From the NCBI GenBank assembly GCA_022316685.1, contig JAKJHU010000030.1, positions 9,672,360 through 9,736,359 on the forward strand: a DNA stretch of 64,000 nt, in the 5' to 3' direction. The stretch is from Progne subis subis (taxonomy: Eukaryota > Chordata > Aves > Passeriformes > Hirundinidae). This document shows positions 49,433 to 63,018 of this stretch, piece by piece. Made by a program: the position numbers and the translations under genes. Every line of letters starts with the position of its first letter. The stretch's first letter is position 1. The notes under the pieces are model-generated. The model saw only the letters and a program-made list of their open reading frames with translations, did not search any database and had not been told where the DNA came from.

Positions 49433-52400
49433 ATGTTTGGAAGGATTATGTGGAATTTTATAAATATAAAGTAAAAAGATAAAAATCTAGATAAAAATTT
49501 CTGAATATTCTAATTGTATTATTTATGCCTAAGAAAACCTAAAAATAGAATGAGTTTTCAGCCTTTATTTTTGTCCTTTGTTTTTTGTGGACAGACAAGA
49601 GACAAAATATAGCACTGTTTGAAGACAGATTTTCAGAGTTAAAGCAACAAAACCAGAAAGATATTTATTAATTAACAGCAAAATACAGCAGGCTCTCCAT
49701 GAGCACCAGGCTAAAGGGTGCTAGGTTAGAGCTGTGTAAGAAGCCAGTTTTCAGAATGCAGTGAATCTATGATGCTTTTCTTTCAGTTTCTTTTATTTTT
49801 TCCTTTCAATTGTTCTACATGTTTCCAAAGAATAACAGCCTAGACGAATATATTTTACATTTTGCTGACCACTTAGTAAAAGTTGGTCTTGTTTTGTTGG
49901 GGTTTCTTCACTGTCCTGAAATTCTGAATTTAAAAATCCAGAGTAGTATTTCCAACAGGCAGTGAGAAACATGAAAATGAAACTTAGACCAAAATGATTA
50001 TTTCTTCTGACCAGAGACAGTGTCATGTTAGAACTGTGAGACATATGAGACATATGAGATAGAAAGAAAACCAAAACCACATCATACAATGCTGAAACAT
50101 AGGGCATACACTAATGTATGGAAGTACAGAAGTGTATACACATGAAGATATTTTTATACAATTCTTTAATTCATAGAGATGCTTTTTCATTAAATTTTTC
50201 TTTTCCTCAAACAAAATTAGTTTATTTTCTGACTCTTTAGCGTAAAAACCACGGGCCCCACAAACCAAGAAACCAACCCAAAGCAGAACATGTAATTCTA
50301 AATATTGCAATGTGACAATAAAGTTACATGGCTAAAGCCTATGAATCCTATATTACATCTGAACACCTCCCGGGTGATAACATATCTTTGCTCATCATAT
50401 AATTTAAATAATATGTGACATCTTTACACTTTGCCAAAGATGCCTATCCTCTCATTTCTTGTTGAAACACATATACAATGTTGGAGGTGCCTTAAAGGCC
50501 TGGCTCTTTCCTGTGTACAAAGAAATCAAGAGTTGTTTTGGATATGTTTTTATGCCTCGTTTAATTCTGTGCTAAATATCTGTAGATTCTTAGTCACAAT
50601 GAAAGTTATGCACCAGACCTGAAAGAGAAAAGGATTCTACCTTGTACTTTACAGCAGAGAACTATTACTGAAATTTATGGGGTGCATGACTAAACCTCTT
50701 GTTTTGATGGCCAAATACAGGTTCTACCAAATTTAGATTCCTTTGAAAAGCAGTAAGTGAGAATTAAAATGATTTGGCATAAATATGGCAAAATAATGCT
50801 TGAGAAAATAATTTTAATTATTATTATTTAAACAAAAATGTTAAAACTATGAATGTTTTTTGGTTTAATGTACTATACACAAATGTGTGTCAGGGTAGAT
50901 AATGCATTATTAATAAAAAAACAATGGAAATAATGTTAGTAGGAACCCTTTTGATTTGAAAAATATAGCCTATAGGCTACAGTTCTTGCTATTGTTGTCA
51001 TTATGGCATACAATTGCCAGACAGCACAGAAACTAATTATAAATATCATGTCAAAACATCAAAAGTTAGTTATACATTTGAAGAAGGGTGTCTCAACCCT
51101 GTTAAAATGATTTTTGAAGATCCATAAATCGGTCTGTGCTCAAACCAGTTCTGCCTCCTGAAATTTTACTCTGCCAGCCAGGTAATGGTTAAATAGCCTG
51201 ATGCTGATTACTGATTATGAAATAAAGGGCATTCAAAATTTGGGATTGAATTTATAAGGCACTAAAAGATTGTTTATGGTGTTAATGGCTAATTTTTTTT
51301 TTTTTTTTTAATAAGTTTCAGTTTTAAATACCTTGGAAAAACTTTTACTTGAACTTCAAAACTTTGCTTTCATTTGATGCTTATCAAAGTTATAACATTA
51401 GTAAGACTGATGTGCTGACTCCTGAGATTTCACATCATAAGATTTTAATGGCAGCTTGGCGTATAAATCCTACTGCCAAACATAGTAAATCATAGTTATA
51501 TCCTAATCATCCATGGTGAAGGACAGTTCTTGACCATGGTTAATTCAGATTTCTTCTTCCAGTATTTTCAAACTGAGACTCATTATGTTGTAATTGAGTG
51601 TTATGCTTATAGTGTTTCAGGGAAAAACACTTTGGCAAAGTATCACAATTAACCAATGAGTTATTTCAGTGACAAAAAAAAATAAATAGAAAAAATGGAA
51701 ATGAAGGCAAGTAGAGCCCACCATGGAATATGCAGTATGTCACCTTTCCAATATGTCAGAGAAAGGAAAGTACTCAGGGAACAATCTTTCCTGTATGATG
51801 ACAAGGAATGTTCTGTTCTTCGTGACATAACCATTTATTGGATCATTTTTACAGAAAGCGAAAGCACGTGGCACTGAGAGAAGGAAAAACTTCTGTCAAA
51901 GTAATCTAATTTTCAGTCTCACCCCATCGTTCCATACAGTACAGTTCATTGACAGCTTCAGGCAGGTGCCTGTACTACTGCTATGAAATCACTTAGACAT
52001 GTTTTAGCCAAACAACAATTTAATGATTTTATTTTATTTGGTATTGCCAGCTCACCATGTGACACTCATTTCCACTACTTTACTCTCTTGGTATTGTATC
52101 TTCCCAATCCCAAGAGTCAAATACATATATTTGTACAGTCACATACCCTGTGATATGGTTTCAAAAGAATTTACCAGGCATGAAAATGCCCCACTGTGTA
52201 TAAGTTTTGGGTGCCTCCATTGTCCTCTCTCTGGTACTCTACTTTGATCTCCTCTCAAGTCTTGAAGTTATGGAAAAACTTCCTGTTCCTGAGAGACTTG
52301 AGTTACTGATGGAGTGAGAAACAGCTGGTGAGAGCAAGTGGAACTGTCAGAAAGTTCAAGGTCAGGAGAACATGCATTTTGAAGCATAGTTTGTTTCATC

Positions 52401-53389
52401 TCTCCACTCTAAGTTGAGACTGAAATTTCAATATTCCATTTTATATTATGGAAAACAAACAAACAAACAAACAGTGAAATTATGAGAGAAATTGCAAATG
52501 TTTCTGTATACCCTTATACATACACACACAAAGGGACATATTAGTTTTTTTCCTATCCAATTTTTAACACTCTTGGTGTTCTTTCTTTTGGCTCTTATTT
52601 TTTTCTTCTGAGATAAGCAGTGATTTTCAATTACAGGCTGTCTACTCTCTCCTTTCAGTTCTTTATTCTGTGAAGCACAATAGTTGTGCACTATGGCCAT
52701 CATTAACCATAAAATTCTTGATTTTTATTTATCTTCCTTAGTGTCTGTTTCAAATAAACAATAATTTTCGGTATTCAGAGGTTTTTATTTCTCCCATATC
52801 TTCCAGTGTTATCACAAATATTATTAAAATTTAAACATATTAGCTATGAGCTTCTTTTTTGAAACTTGGGGGATAAAAAGAACTGGATTTAAAAATATAT
52901 GTTTTCTGTAAATTTAAGCAGCATGTTCCTGCTGGTTTTAACATTCAAGCCTTCTTTCCTCTTTCAATATTTTGTTTTACTACAGCCAGAACATACAGAA
53001 TTATGTGCAGGTCATCGAGTTTGCATGAATTCCTGACACCTTAAATTGGGTTTTCTACTTTAAAAAAATTAAGTACTATGTTTGTTCATCTTATGCCAAT
53101 CGTTTTCTCAAGAGTTCAGGGCTTTCTTTTGAACATGACTTGTTGATTATTTTGTAGCTACACGTTATACATGTAAGCTACTTGTGAGCTCCCTTTTACA
53201 ACTTTTATTCTAGCTCTTTATAGCACTTACAGATTAATTTTCATTTGTATTTATGTTTTTCATTTTACTGAATTAAATTATATTTAAAGTAGTTTCTTAG
53301 CAAAAACAAATATACATATAATAGTATACGTATATAAAACAAGTATACATGTAATAATATAGTTATATAAAAGCATCATGTGAACAGAA
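49433..53389. other. AT-rich DNA without recognised gene
   Basis: About 4 kb with no recognised transposon or exon. A (CAAA)n run lies at 52450-52472 and poly(T) at 51292-51309. Open frames reach 104 codons (49793-50107, minus) without known motifs. Confidence 0.5.
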
Positions 53390-53444
53390 GACACCTCAAG
53401 TATCCCTACGGATCATTGAGTCCAAGTCCCTGCTCCTATCAGGA
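53390..53444 (-). mobile_element. CR1 LINE 3' end fragment
   Basis: ACACCTCAAGTATCC followed by GGATCATTGAGTCCAAGTCC and CTGCTCCT matches the reverse complement of the CR1 3' tail region. It is a very short remnant, so moderate certainty. Confidence 0.6.
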
Positions 53445-53609
53445 TAATGATAACTTTCAGAATAAATAGTATATATTAATGTAGTATTGGAATTAAGTTG
53501 TGGTAGTTTGCTTAGCAAGAAATGTGAATGCCGTGAAGGTGATCTGGGTGTAGAAGTCAATTGTTAACACTTATGAAGAACTGAAGCATCTGATTTTTAA
53601 ATGGTCATC
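53445..53609. other. Spacer, nothing recognised
   Basis: Short AT-rich stretch between two repeats. Confidence 0.5.
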
Positions 53610-54545
53610 ATGGTGGTCATGACCTTGCCTGGACACCAGATACCCACAAGTGCTCTATCACTCCTTTTCCTTGGCTGGGCAGGGGAAGAAAAATATAATG
53701 AAAGGATTATGGATCAAGACAGGACAGGACAGGCACATCTTCCTCACCAATTACCATCATGGGCAAAACAGACTCAAAGAAATTAATCTACTAACAATCA
53801 AATAAAAGTAAAGTAATGAGAAAATAAATCATATAAAAATTCCACCCAACCCCTGCTTTCTCGGATCTGCTTCACACTCAATTTTCTATATCTCCTCCAC
53901 CATAATGGCACATGGGAACAGGAAATGTGAGTTGTGGTTCATTTTGTTTCTACTGGTGCACCCTTCTGAGGGAGAAGTCTCCTCTCACTCTTTCCCTGTT
54001 CCATTGTGGGATTAATCCCATAAGAGAGAGTTGTCCATGAATTTCTCCAGTGTGAATCCTTCATGTGTACTGCCTCTTCTGGTGCACCCACCTCTTCCAG
54101 TGGGGGCTTCTACAGGGGCTGCAGTTGCATCTCTGAACACCCGTGAACCTTCATGGGCTGCAGGGGCACAGCTGCTTCACCATGGTCTTCACCACAGGCT
54201 GCAAAGGAATCTCTTCTCTTCTCCTCTCTGGTGCCTATAGCATCTTCTACCCCTCCATTCTCACTGACCTTGGAATCTGCAGAGTTGCTCCTAACACATA
54301 GACTAACTCCTCCCTTCAGCTGCATTTGCTGTTGTACAGGTTCTTTTCCGCTTCTTAAATAAAATCATGCCAGAGGTTCAACCATCCTCTCTGATGGGCT
54401 CATCCTTGTCCTGCAATGATTCCATCTCAAAGTCAGCTGGTATTGGCTCTGTTAGTCATATGGGAAGCTACAGCAGCTTCTCCCTGAAGCCACCCCTGTA
54501 TCCGTCCAACAACCAAAAATTGACCATGAAAACTCACCACAGCCA
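53610..54545. repeat. Unidentified avian interspersed repeat, copy 2 (long)
   Basis: It begins with TGGTGGTCATGACCTTGCCT and GGACACCAGATACCCAC, then a GACAGG repeat. Next is a block with CACCAATTACCATCATGGGC and AAACAGACTC, then the GC-rich module shared with 17500-17947. I have met this arrangement repeatedly in bird genomic DNA but cannot name the family or prove its class. No TG...CA ends or TSD were found. The GACAGGACAGGACAGG triplication is at 53719-53733. Open frames of 61-86 codons in it are not taken as genes. Confidence 0.65.
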
Positions 54546-57500
54546 TATAGACAGAATAGTTGATATTTTTCATTATACCGAAGGTATGAAAATCAGATTT
54601 TTCTCTTCTCTTGCTGAGCTGAAATAACTGTTTTGCATTGTTTTATTCTACTTACCTGAAGAATGCAAGGCAGAAGGATGAGTACCTCATGCGAAAAAAA
54701 ATCAGGCAAATATAAATCATGTTGAAACAGAGCATATGAGTCTAATGATTGTTTCAGAAAGGTATAAAAAGGAGCAATGACAGAAATACAAAGAAAGAAA
54801 TAAAGCTATGCCAGGAAATACTGCTTAAGCAAAGCGAATATTGAGTAGCCAATCACTCAGCCAGTTTAAAGCTGGACTGGTCCTAATGCTTGACAATATA
54901 AAGCATCCAACAATTCTTCATTGGTATGTGAGGGATTAAATGGCCTACCAGAATTTGATGATTTTTTTCCTCATTGGTTTACACTGAAGAGTGATCTCCT
55001 ATTGAAGCTGTCACCAGTGTCATTAACAGATTAAATTTTTAACCAAACATGCATGCTAAATAAAGAAAAGTATTTTAATTCACAATAAATAATTCAGATA
55101 ACTACACATGCAAATAAATCAACCCTATATTTTGTTTAATAATATTTTCTGTATGAGAAAACTTAATTTAAAAAGATCAGAATTCAAACATAACAGTACA
55201 TTTTAATGTATTTCACAAATATGTCAAAGTACGATTACATTATACACATTAAGTGAAAATCAAATACATAGAAGAGTTACAAGGCATAATCAAATCTGTT
55301 CTATATTTTAGAGCAAGACAAATTACTCAAGCTAAACTCCATATCTGATTTTATTTTCTGTGTGTATGTAAAGAAAGGTTGCATTTTTTTCTTCAAGATT
55401 CAGAGAGATGAATAGAGAATAAGATGAGATGCACATAGGCTGCAGTACACCTGATCAACTTTCTAGCTATGGGGAAGGGAAAAAAGGAAAAACAAAGTTA
55501 TCTAGTTGGTGAATCCAGCGAGGAAATAAGAAAGTTTGGCATATCTGAGAAGGGAGCATTAAATATTCTTTTAATTTCTTCCCATTTGAGGATTTTCCCA
55601 GACTAAAGCTTGATTGCATGACACTAAAGCTTGGAAAAGAGGCTTATTTTTATCAGAGGCATTTTTGGATCGATCATCTGAAGTTATGCTACAGTATTTT
55701 ATTTCATTTACTGAAATTCTTTGAATTCAGACTTGCCTTTGAATCCAGCTGAGAAAAGTCTTGTTACTATTTCTCTGTTAGTTGGCCAAAACACATGAAA
55801 ATAATGCTTAGAAAGAAATTTCAGAGGATCAGAAATCAAAGTATGCTTTCCAAAATCCTTTGCTCTTATTTCTGCTGACTTTCCAGAAACCATTCTACAC
55901 ATAACTTGGAAAGAAATTATAAATTGCCATGATACTGGAGCAAAAGTTTTAAGCTCAACATATTTGTGGGAAGAGGCATCATTGTATACTTGACTGTAGA
56001 ACTACACCTTTCTATTAGAAGGGGAGATTTTTAAAAAGTCAAAAAATAGAACAATATTCAATGAAGAAGAAGGGTAATATCTACCTTCATGACATTGAGA
56101 ATTGAAAAGTGGATGGAGTTAGGCATTCAAAAACAGTGAATAATAATGTCACTGAGGCGAGGTTTTTGTAATTCTATTTGCTGTGTAACTGAAATTTAGA
56201 GAAGACAGGATATTACAGTTAAACTACATTCACACAGTATGAAATATAAAATGCTCTCCAGTCCTTTATCACAATGCTAAGACCTTCTCTATTTGTGACA
56301 CTGTAAAACACTGGAAAGAGGGAGCAGGAGAGATCAAAAGCAACATTAGGAAAGGGATAAGAAAATGTTTAATAAGTATCTGAACACTGTCTCTAGAGTA
56401 TTTTGTGGTCTGATTAGTGCACTTCTAAATAAAAAATGTAAGGAAATCACTATATAATTTGTTGGAATTAAGACAGAAACAACTTCATCCCAACCTTATG
56501 ACAAAATATTGAATAATTAAATAATTTCATTTAGTAGACCAAATCAGAACAATTAGAGAATTCTGACTTAATAAGCTTCAGATTTTTAACACTGTGTGAA
56601 TCATGAATAGCTAAATCAAAAGTTACATTCCCACTCCCAAACAAGGCCAAAAACCCTAGTTTAATCCACATTTCATTTTAGTGTTGAAATTACCAAAAAA
56701 GCTATACAACAGAGTTAATATAACAACTCAGCAAGAAGACCAGTATGATTCTTCTAGCCTTAAAACGCCTGAGGTAACAACAATCCCAGTTCATGGTGAC
56801 CTGATCACTTCTAATCACTAGTGTCTTAATCTGTTCTCTCTGAATTTACCACTGTCCCTACTAAACTTCCAACCCCTTTCATATGCTGATTTACAAATGT
56901 AAATCTCTTAATCTGTAATTGTTATCTTTAACAGGTGTGCCAGAGGTTGTGATAACTCAATGGATTAAATTAAGTAAACTTTAGGTTTTTACTGAATAAC
57001 TTTCTTGGGTATATATGCAAGCAACATTTTCTTCACAAAAAATAAGCTATGACATAATGAGAACTTTAAAGAACAGAGGACATACATCTTTAGAGATGAA
57101 AAAAACTGTGATAATAACTATTTTTAGAGAAAAGAAAAAGTAGGAATTCACATCCATTTCACACATGCTAAGAAAATATCCATTTATCCATCTAAATTTC
57201 ATTTCTCCCTTATTTTTATCTGAATATAATAAAATTCTTAGTTCAAAGTTCATAATTAAGCCCTAAAGAAGATGCAGTTCACATAACTCAAGTTCTTTTC
57301 ATATCAAAGCCAAGCATGAAGAAAGGTGATTCTAGGATGAAGACATAATGCATTACTATTGTCTGCAAATTTCCAGAGATAATGATATTTATTAACTTTC
57401 TGAATTACTGTGTATTAAGGTAGCCATTTTAGAATGTTTTAACAGCTTTAAGAGTAACTACTGAGATAAAATGCAATTTCAGTCAAAACATACAATTAAC

Positions 57501-58669
57501 TAGCCTGTGAAGTGCCTGGCTGATAAGGCTGATTCATCTAAATCACTCAAAGTCATAATTACTTGTTCAGGCACCTCAGCTGAGCTTAGCCTGACCAAAC
57601 TCTAAATTGATAAAATAGAACTCGCTCTTATCCAAATGCCCAATAGCCTTCTGAGCATGGTGTTGTGTCTAGGTTAACATTCCCTTCTGAGAATTGCATT
57701 TCAGGTATCTATAAACTGTGATGAAAATAACTCACCTGACAACTGAGATATGCTCTTAAACACACATCTGTCATTTCTCTGGTATTTTCTGATTTTCTCG
57801 GTATCTCTCTGTTCATCTTCTTCTTGCTCTTTTCTCAAACCCTTATCCTTACAGAATGCCCAAGACAAAAGTGTTACTTTTTTATCCATGTGAACTTTAC
57901 AGTGACCATATAAATGATACTACTCTCTCTTAACCAAAGCATTCCTCAAAGCAGTTCCTTAATTGTTGAGGTGTCAGAACAGATTATTATGTGTAACTGT
58001 CATTCGAGTGAAAAAAAATGTTTGCTTGAAGTTTCATTCTTTTTGAATTGTCTTGAAAGATATCATGAGTACAACTTCAATTTGCATGAATAGAAAAAGA
58101 GCTACCTAAACAAAATATTGATCAGATCCCATTCAAAGTGAGGTGGATATTTCAGCAGTATTTTTAAAACAAAAAGTAAAATTTAAGCCATGTAACTCAG
58201 ATTAATCTTTATGGAAATATGCACAATGTCTTACAAAACTGTTGTCTTGATGACTGTTTCTCAGTAAGAAAATCTTCTAAGACCTGAAGACTTTCAGAGG
58301 AAGGAAAAGAAAAAAATAATTAAAAAAAAAAAAAAAAAAAAATCAAGAAACCTCCAACCAACAAACCAACGAACCAAAAAACAAAACCAAAAGCAGGGAC
58401 CTGCTGGAAGATGATGGTGGTTTTATAAAGATCCAATATATGATCCACTCCAAAAATATCTGGACATATACTTCCATATCAGACTAGAAGAGATGTGTTA
58501 GCCTCATGGTGAAATCCCAGCTGACTACTGGACAATAGGTGGAACTTTATTCCACACCAAGTCAAAGGGAAATGAACAGGTGAACATGAGAGCTCAGTGA
58601 AGCAGTTCAAGATGAAAAGAAGAGGTGACAAGAATAAAAGGGGAAAGAAATGAAATAATTTGGAGCAGA
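54546..58669. other. AT-rich DNA without recognised gene
   Basis: About 4 kb with no recognised exon or transposon. A poly(A) run of about 21 and an adjoining A-rich CCAAC/CAAA-like repeat lie at 58322-58395. Confidence 0.5.
58322..58395. repeat. Poly(A) and A-rich ACCAACAAA-like repeat
   Basis: A poly(A) run of about 21 bases is followed by AACCAACAAACCAACGAACC-like units. Low-complexity sequence. Confidence 0.9.
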
Positions 58670-58674
58670 GGAAT
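58670..58674. repeat. Target-site duplication, left (GGAAT)
   Basis: Identical to 59345-59349. Confidence 0.9.
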
Positions 58675-59344
58675 TGTTGGGGGTTAAGTTTTCCTGTGGA
58701 ACTTTTTTCCCCCCCATAAGTTGCTAGAAGACTAAATACTGATAGTTAAAGGGTGCTCAACCCGGACAAAGGAAGTTGATCACTTACTTTAGGGGGAGGA
58801 AAAGGCTTCTGGGAGCTGAGGGTGGGGGGTTCTCTTTTTCGGCTCTAGGTTTTCCGGGAGGAGGACGATTGAGAGACTGGTAGCTGTGTGGATTCCACGG
58901 TTCACGGAGGAGTCTGGTCCTGAAAATTCTATCATCTGTTGGAGCACCCAGGAATTCGGAGTTTTTTCACCTGCCCTGCTGGATTTTGGGTCAGCCCGGG
59001 TCCAGCCGCTGCGGGTTCTCCGGCACTGCTGGCTTTGCCTGCCAGGACACCCCCTGCCTGCCGAGGACAACCCACCACTTCCAGCCATCAGCGCCGGAGT
59101 TTCCACCGTTTGCTCCTCGGGGTTCTTGGTTCTGTTTATGATTATTATTATTGCTATTGTTGTTTGTTTGTCCTGTTATATTTACTAGTAAAGGACTGTT
59201 ATTCCTTTCCCCATAGCTCTGACTGAAAAGTTTATTTTTTTTAATCTTCCAAATTATAATAACACAGAGAGAAGGATTTGAATTCCCCATTCCTAGAGAG
59301 GCCTGTCTCTCCCTAGCAGATACCTGTCTTTTCAAACCAAGACA
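58675..59344 (+). mobile_element. Solo LTR, family A, with 5-bp TSD GGAAT
   Basis: A 670-bp LTR, TGTTGGGGGTTAAGTTTTCC...TTTTCAAACCAAGACA, flanked by identical GGAAT at 58670-58674 and 59345-59349. It is the plus-strand counterpart of the LTR at 4050-4728. AGTAAA at 59187-59192 is the likely polyadenylation signal. No internal sequence remains. The 175-codon minus-strand frame (58991-59518) and the 100-codon plus frame (58886-59188) overlap the LTR and have no support as genes. Confidence 0.93.
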
Positions 59345-59349
59345 GGAAT
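59345..59349. repeat. Target-site duplication, right (GGAAT)
   Basis: Identical to 58670-58674. Confidence 0.9.
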
Positions 59350-62300
59350 AAAACAGGATAGTGATTAAAACCAGAATGGAGACACACTGAGACTTTGTTG
59401 TGAATAGTGAGGGAGAAGAGTTGTTACTAGAGGGCAGAATATACATTACTGGATGGCAAAATATCTTTGACAGTATATTCAGGAGAAAAGCATTGTTAGA
59501 AGAGTAAAAGAGTAACACAATGGATTCCCACTGAGTGTCGACAGAACTGTCTAGTAGCCCAGATGAAGCATGGCTAAAGAACAGTAAGGGTAGGTATAGC
59601 CATCAACCCTTAAAAGATGATATTCATGGACAAAATGGCTTTAAGTTCCAGAACAAAGAAGAGCTGTGTAAGATTGCAAAACTTGATATAGTGAAGAAAG
59701 TTAAAGCAAGGGTTTACAAAGAAAGAACATGATCTTCATCTTTGTCAAAGTTCAAATTCAGATGGCCTGCTAAAATCTACCAACAGACTGTGGTTTGATA
59801 CTTGAAAGTTCAAAAACAGTTTTGTGTGCACACAAACCAATTTCTTAATTAATTTCTTCCAAAATAATAGATCACAGCTTTCTCAGAACTTTTTAATTTT
59901 TTTTCTTTTTTTTATTATTCATCCTCTACCTCACAAGAACTGAATCTTACTTTGTAGTTAGGAAATTCTTAATGAAGAAATATATATTAATTGAAGTTTA
60001 AAGTGATTGTACAATATGTTATTGATGTGCATTACTTCTTTTTCAGTGTCCCTCTTCTACATGGGTTCTAAATACAATGAAAAAAGCTAATGTTTAGCCA
60101 TATTTTTTGTAGTTAAAAATAATAGGTTTCATTCTTGGCCACTGCAGTCACACTACAAGAGTTTATTAATGCCCTTTACAGAAATGACTTATTTGCAACT
60201 ATTTAAATATTCATAGGATTACAAAAATAAACATGCAGCAGTACATATTTCTTTAGTTGTACCCAATTGTGGGTTAATTTCTTTCTCACAAGAAGAAAAT
60301 TGGCAGTAGAATCTTGATCTTCTGAATAAGTTCCATGGCCCTTTGTCTTTTCAGTTACCAGGTCCATGGACTTATAGGATTGTGAATCTCTTGCTTCTCA
60401 TTCCAGGAAGATGCTTCTTTTAATTTCAGAGTGAGTAATGCACCGTGATAGCAGATTGTGATTAACCACAGTTAGCCACAGTCCCTTTTTACTTGGTGTT
60501 TCCTCTTGACTAGGAGTGTTCAGTTAAGCAGTACTCAGTTTGCTGTCTGGCTTTTATGGATCCATTTTCAGTGTATGCTGCATAAAGGGTCTCTTTCTAA
60601 ATTAATAAACAGGGATTAAAACACCACTTCAAAATGCTTCCAGGAATGTTTTTGGCCTTTATCAACAGTGCTTTTCCAGCTAAATGATTACAAGGACCCT
60701 ACCCTCAAGTTCAGTGAATGATCCAAAGCCCACTTAATTTTATAGCAAACACCATCATATCTATCTAGGGATTTTGGATTCTGACTAGACTACATGCCTG
60801 AGGACCGTGTACTTTGCCTTTTTTCCAGTGCTGTACCTCAGTGACTTTCAAGATGCTGTGAATATTTTCCAAGCCAAATACATTTCCTTTGAAGAATTCT
60901 GGGCTAGACTCCAGGAATAGTAGAGGGAAAAACAATCAAACAAACAAAAAACAAACAAAAAACCCAAACCAACAAAAAAAAAAAAACAAAAAACACAAAG
61001 CTTACCCTGATATAATTTGAATTTATATAAACACTTGAAATTTTATAGGCATAAAATTCACCTGATAATACAGTCCTCTAAAATTGTCTATAACCAATGA
61101 TGAATAATAAAGAATTTCCTCCAGCCCAAACAGAGAAAATTGAATTAAAGAGGTGATTATTGAAATAAGCAAAATTTCAGGCAAAGAAATAGATGTTCCT
61201 CTATTAGACTCAGAAAAACAGTTAATAATATGTGTATATTTCAGTTTCATCAGAATCAATTTGACTTATGTGTACATTAAAATTAGATTTATAAAGATGC
61301 ATCTATAGGTTGATTCAGACTGTGTGAGTTCAAGCATTATCATTATAGGTGACATTAAACAGATGCATCTGAATGATGAAATACCCAAAAAGCAACAAAC
61401 ATTGTGTGTATTCAGTAAAAGTGTTGCATAATTTGTTCCAGAAAAAATAGACCAATAATATATATTCTTGGAAGGCAAAATAAAGCAAAAAAGTAGCTTA
61501 GCTATTTAGTGAACCTGATAACTAAACTGGATTTTCAACACCAGTATATATTTGTGTGCATATATATATGTAGTATTGCTGAAATGAAATCACTAGGTAA
61601 TCCTGCATGATTTCCATGCAATTTTTTTTCAATAAAGTATAATGTCAATTATTTTCCTCTTATTGCCTTGATTGCACTCTTTTCAATAACTTGAGTTTAT
61701 TTATCTTTCAACATTCATTACAAATATTTCAAAAATATTTGCTAAATGCATTAGTTGTGCAGTTTTGAAAATATGACCTTGTTTGTTTACCCTGACAGAT
61801 TAGAAATCAAAAGGTAAAAGACAAACACAAACAAAAAAGCAATTAACCAAAACCCCACACTTTAAAAATAATGAAAAATTATGTAACACTTTATTATCTT
61901 CAAATCTCAAGATTTTAATAGGCAAAGCTGATTAATTTATTAATTTAACCATTCTGAATAACAATTTCAATTCAATTGTCTTAAAATTAGTTATTACTGT
62001 AAAATTAATTTGACACATCAAATTAATACAAGAGATTTAGGACGTTTTTGCTGACTGAGGGAAAAAAATAACACTAAATACAGATGGAAATTACACTTTT
62101 ATAAAACACTGGTTCTGTATTTTAACTGCAAAATTGCATAATCTAGTAGTTGACTCTATCTTTTTAAAGATACTTGAAGAAGCAGAATTAGAAAAAAATT
62201 CTCATTTCCCAATCCAGCATCTTATTGACCTATAGGATCATAAGCCTTTCCTTAAGGCCAAATAATGATATGTTGTAATATGTTCAATTACTCCTGAATT

Positions 62301-63018
62301 ATTCTGGTGACTCTAAAAGGGGAGTTTGGTCCTACAGTTTATTAAAATTCTAACTCACTTTGGGTCAATTCACACATAACTTTCATTCATTTCATACAAA
62401 AAACCCCGAACACCTACATTTGGAGTACTTTTTTGTGTTTTGTGGCACACCAGGTTGATCTGTGTTGGTTTGCTTGTATTCATTTTAATAGTAGGTTTGC
62501 TTAGATGCTGAATTATATTATCAGTCAGAGTGAAGATTAGCACCAGATGGTTTTTTGCTACTTGTATCAAGCTGGGGAAAAGGAATAAAATAAAACAAAA
62601 CAAACACCACCACCAAAGGGGAAAAAAAAAAAAAAAAGGATTTTATCAGTAAATATTAATATATGTGTGCTTTTCCATTTTATAAGTAGAAGAGCATATG
62701 ATGACACTGACATTGTACAGCACTGCTGTAAGAATAGAGTTATGACTACCTGAAGATTGTGAGAGAGATCTGGAATCTTTGGATAATCATAGGAAATGTA
62801 CCACAGCTTCACTCATGCAATGCTACAATCTTCGCTTCCAAATACTTCACTTACACATTAACTTTCTCTCATCAGGTTGAAACTGAAGATGAAAAATCAT
62901 TGAGAATGTATGTGATCACCAGAAAATATGGAGCTTCATTTCTGGAACATTGCTATCTTTAAAAACGGCAGTTATTAATATTTTATGTTTACAAAAAAAA
63001 GTAGGAAATACTTTCTCT
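59350..63018. other. AT-rich DNA without recognised gene
   Basis: 3.7 kb without recognised exon or transposon. An A-rich CAAACAAA block is at 60930-61000, TA/TG repeats near 61550-61572, and a poly(A) run at 62622-62637. Confidence 0.5.

Noticed and set aside
49600..49760. Possible further LTR remnant with a TTTATT motif
   Set aside because: Only one weak signal-like motif. No TG...CA ends, no TATA arrangement and no compositional change.
52450..52472. CRISPR-like short repeats
   Set aside because: A plain (CAAA)n microsatellite without spacers, and the genome is clearly that of an animal.
58991..59518. 175-codon minus-strand open frame
   Set aside because: It overlaps a solo LTR with TSD and reads through its U5 and flank. 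The amino-acid string has Asn/Ser-rich low complexity from TTG/TTA repeats. No gene support.
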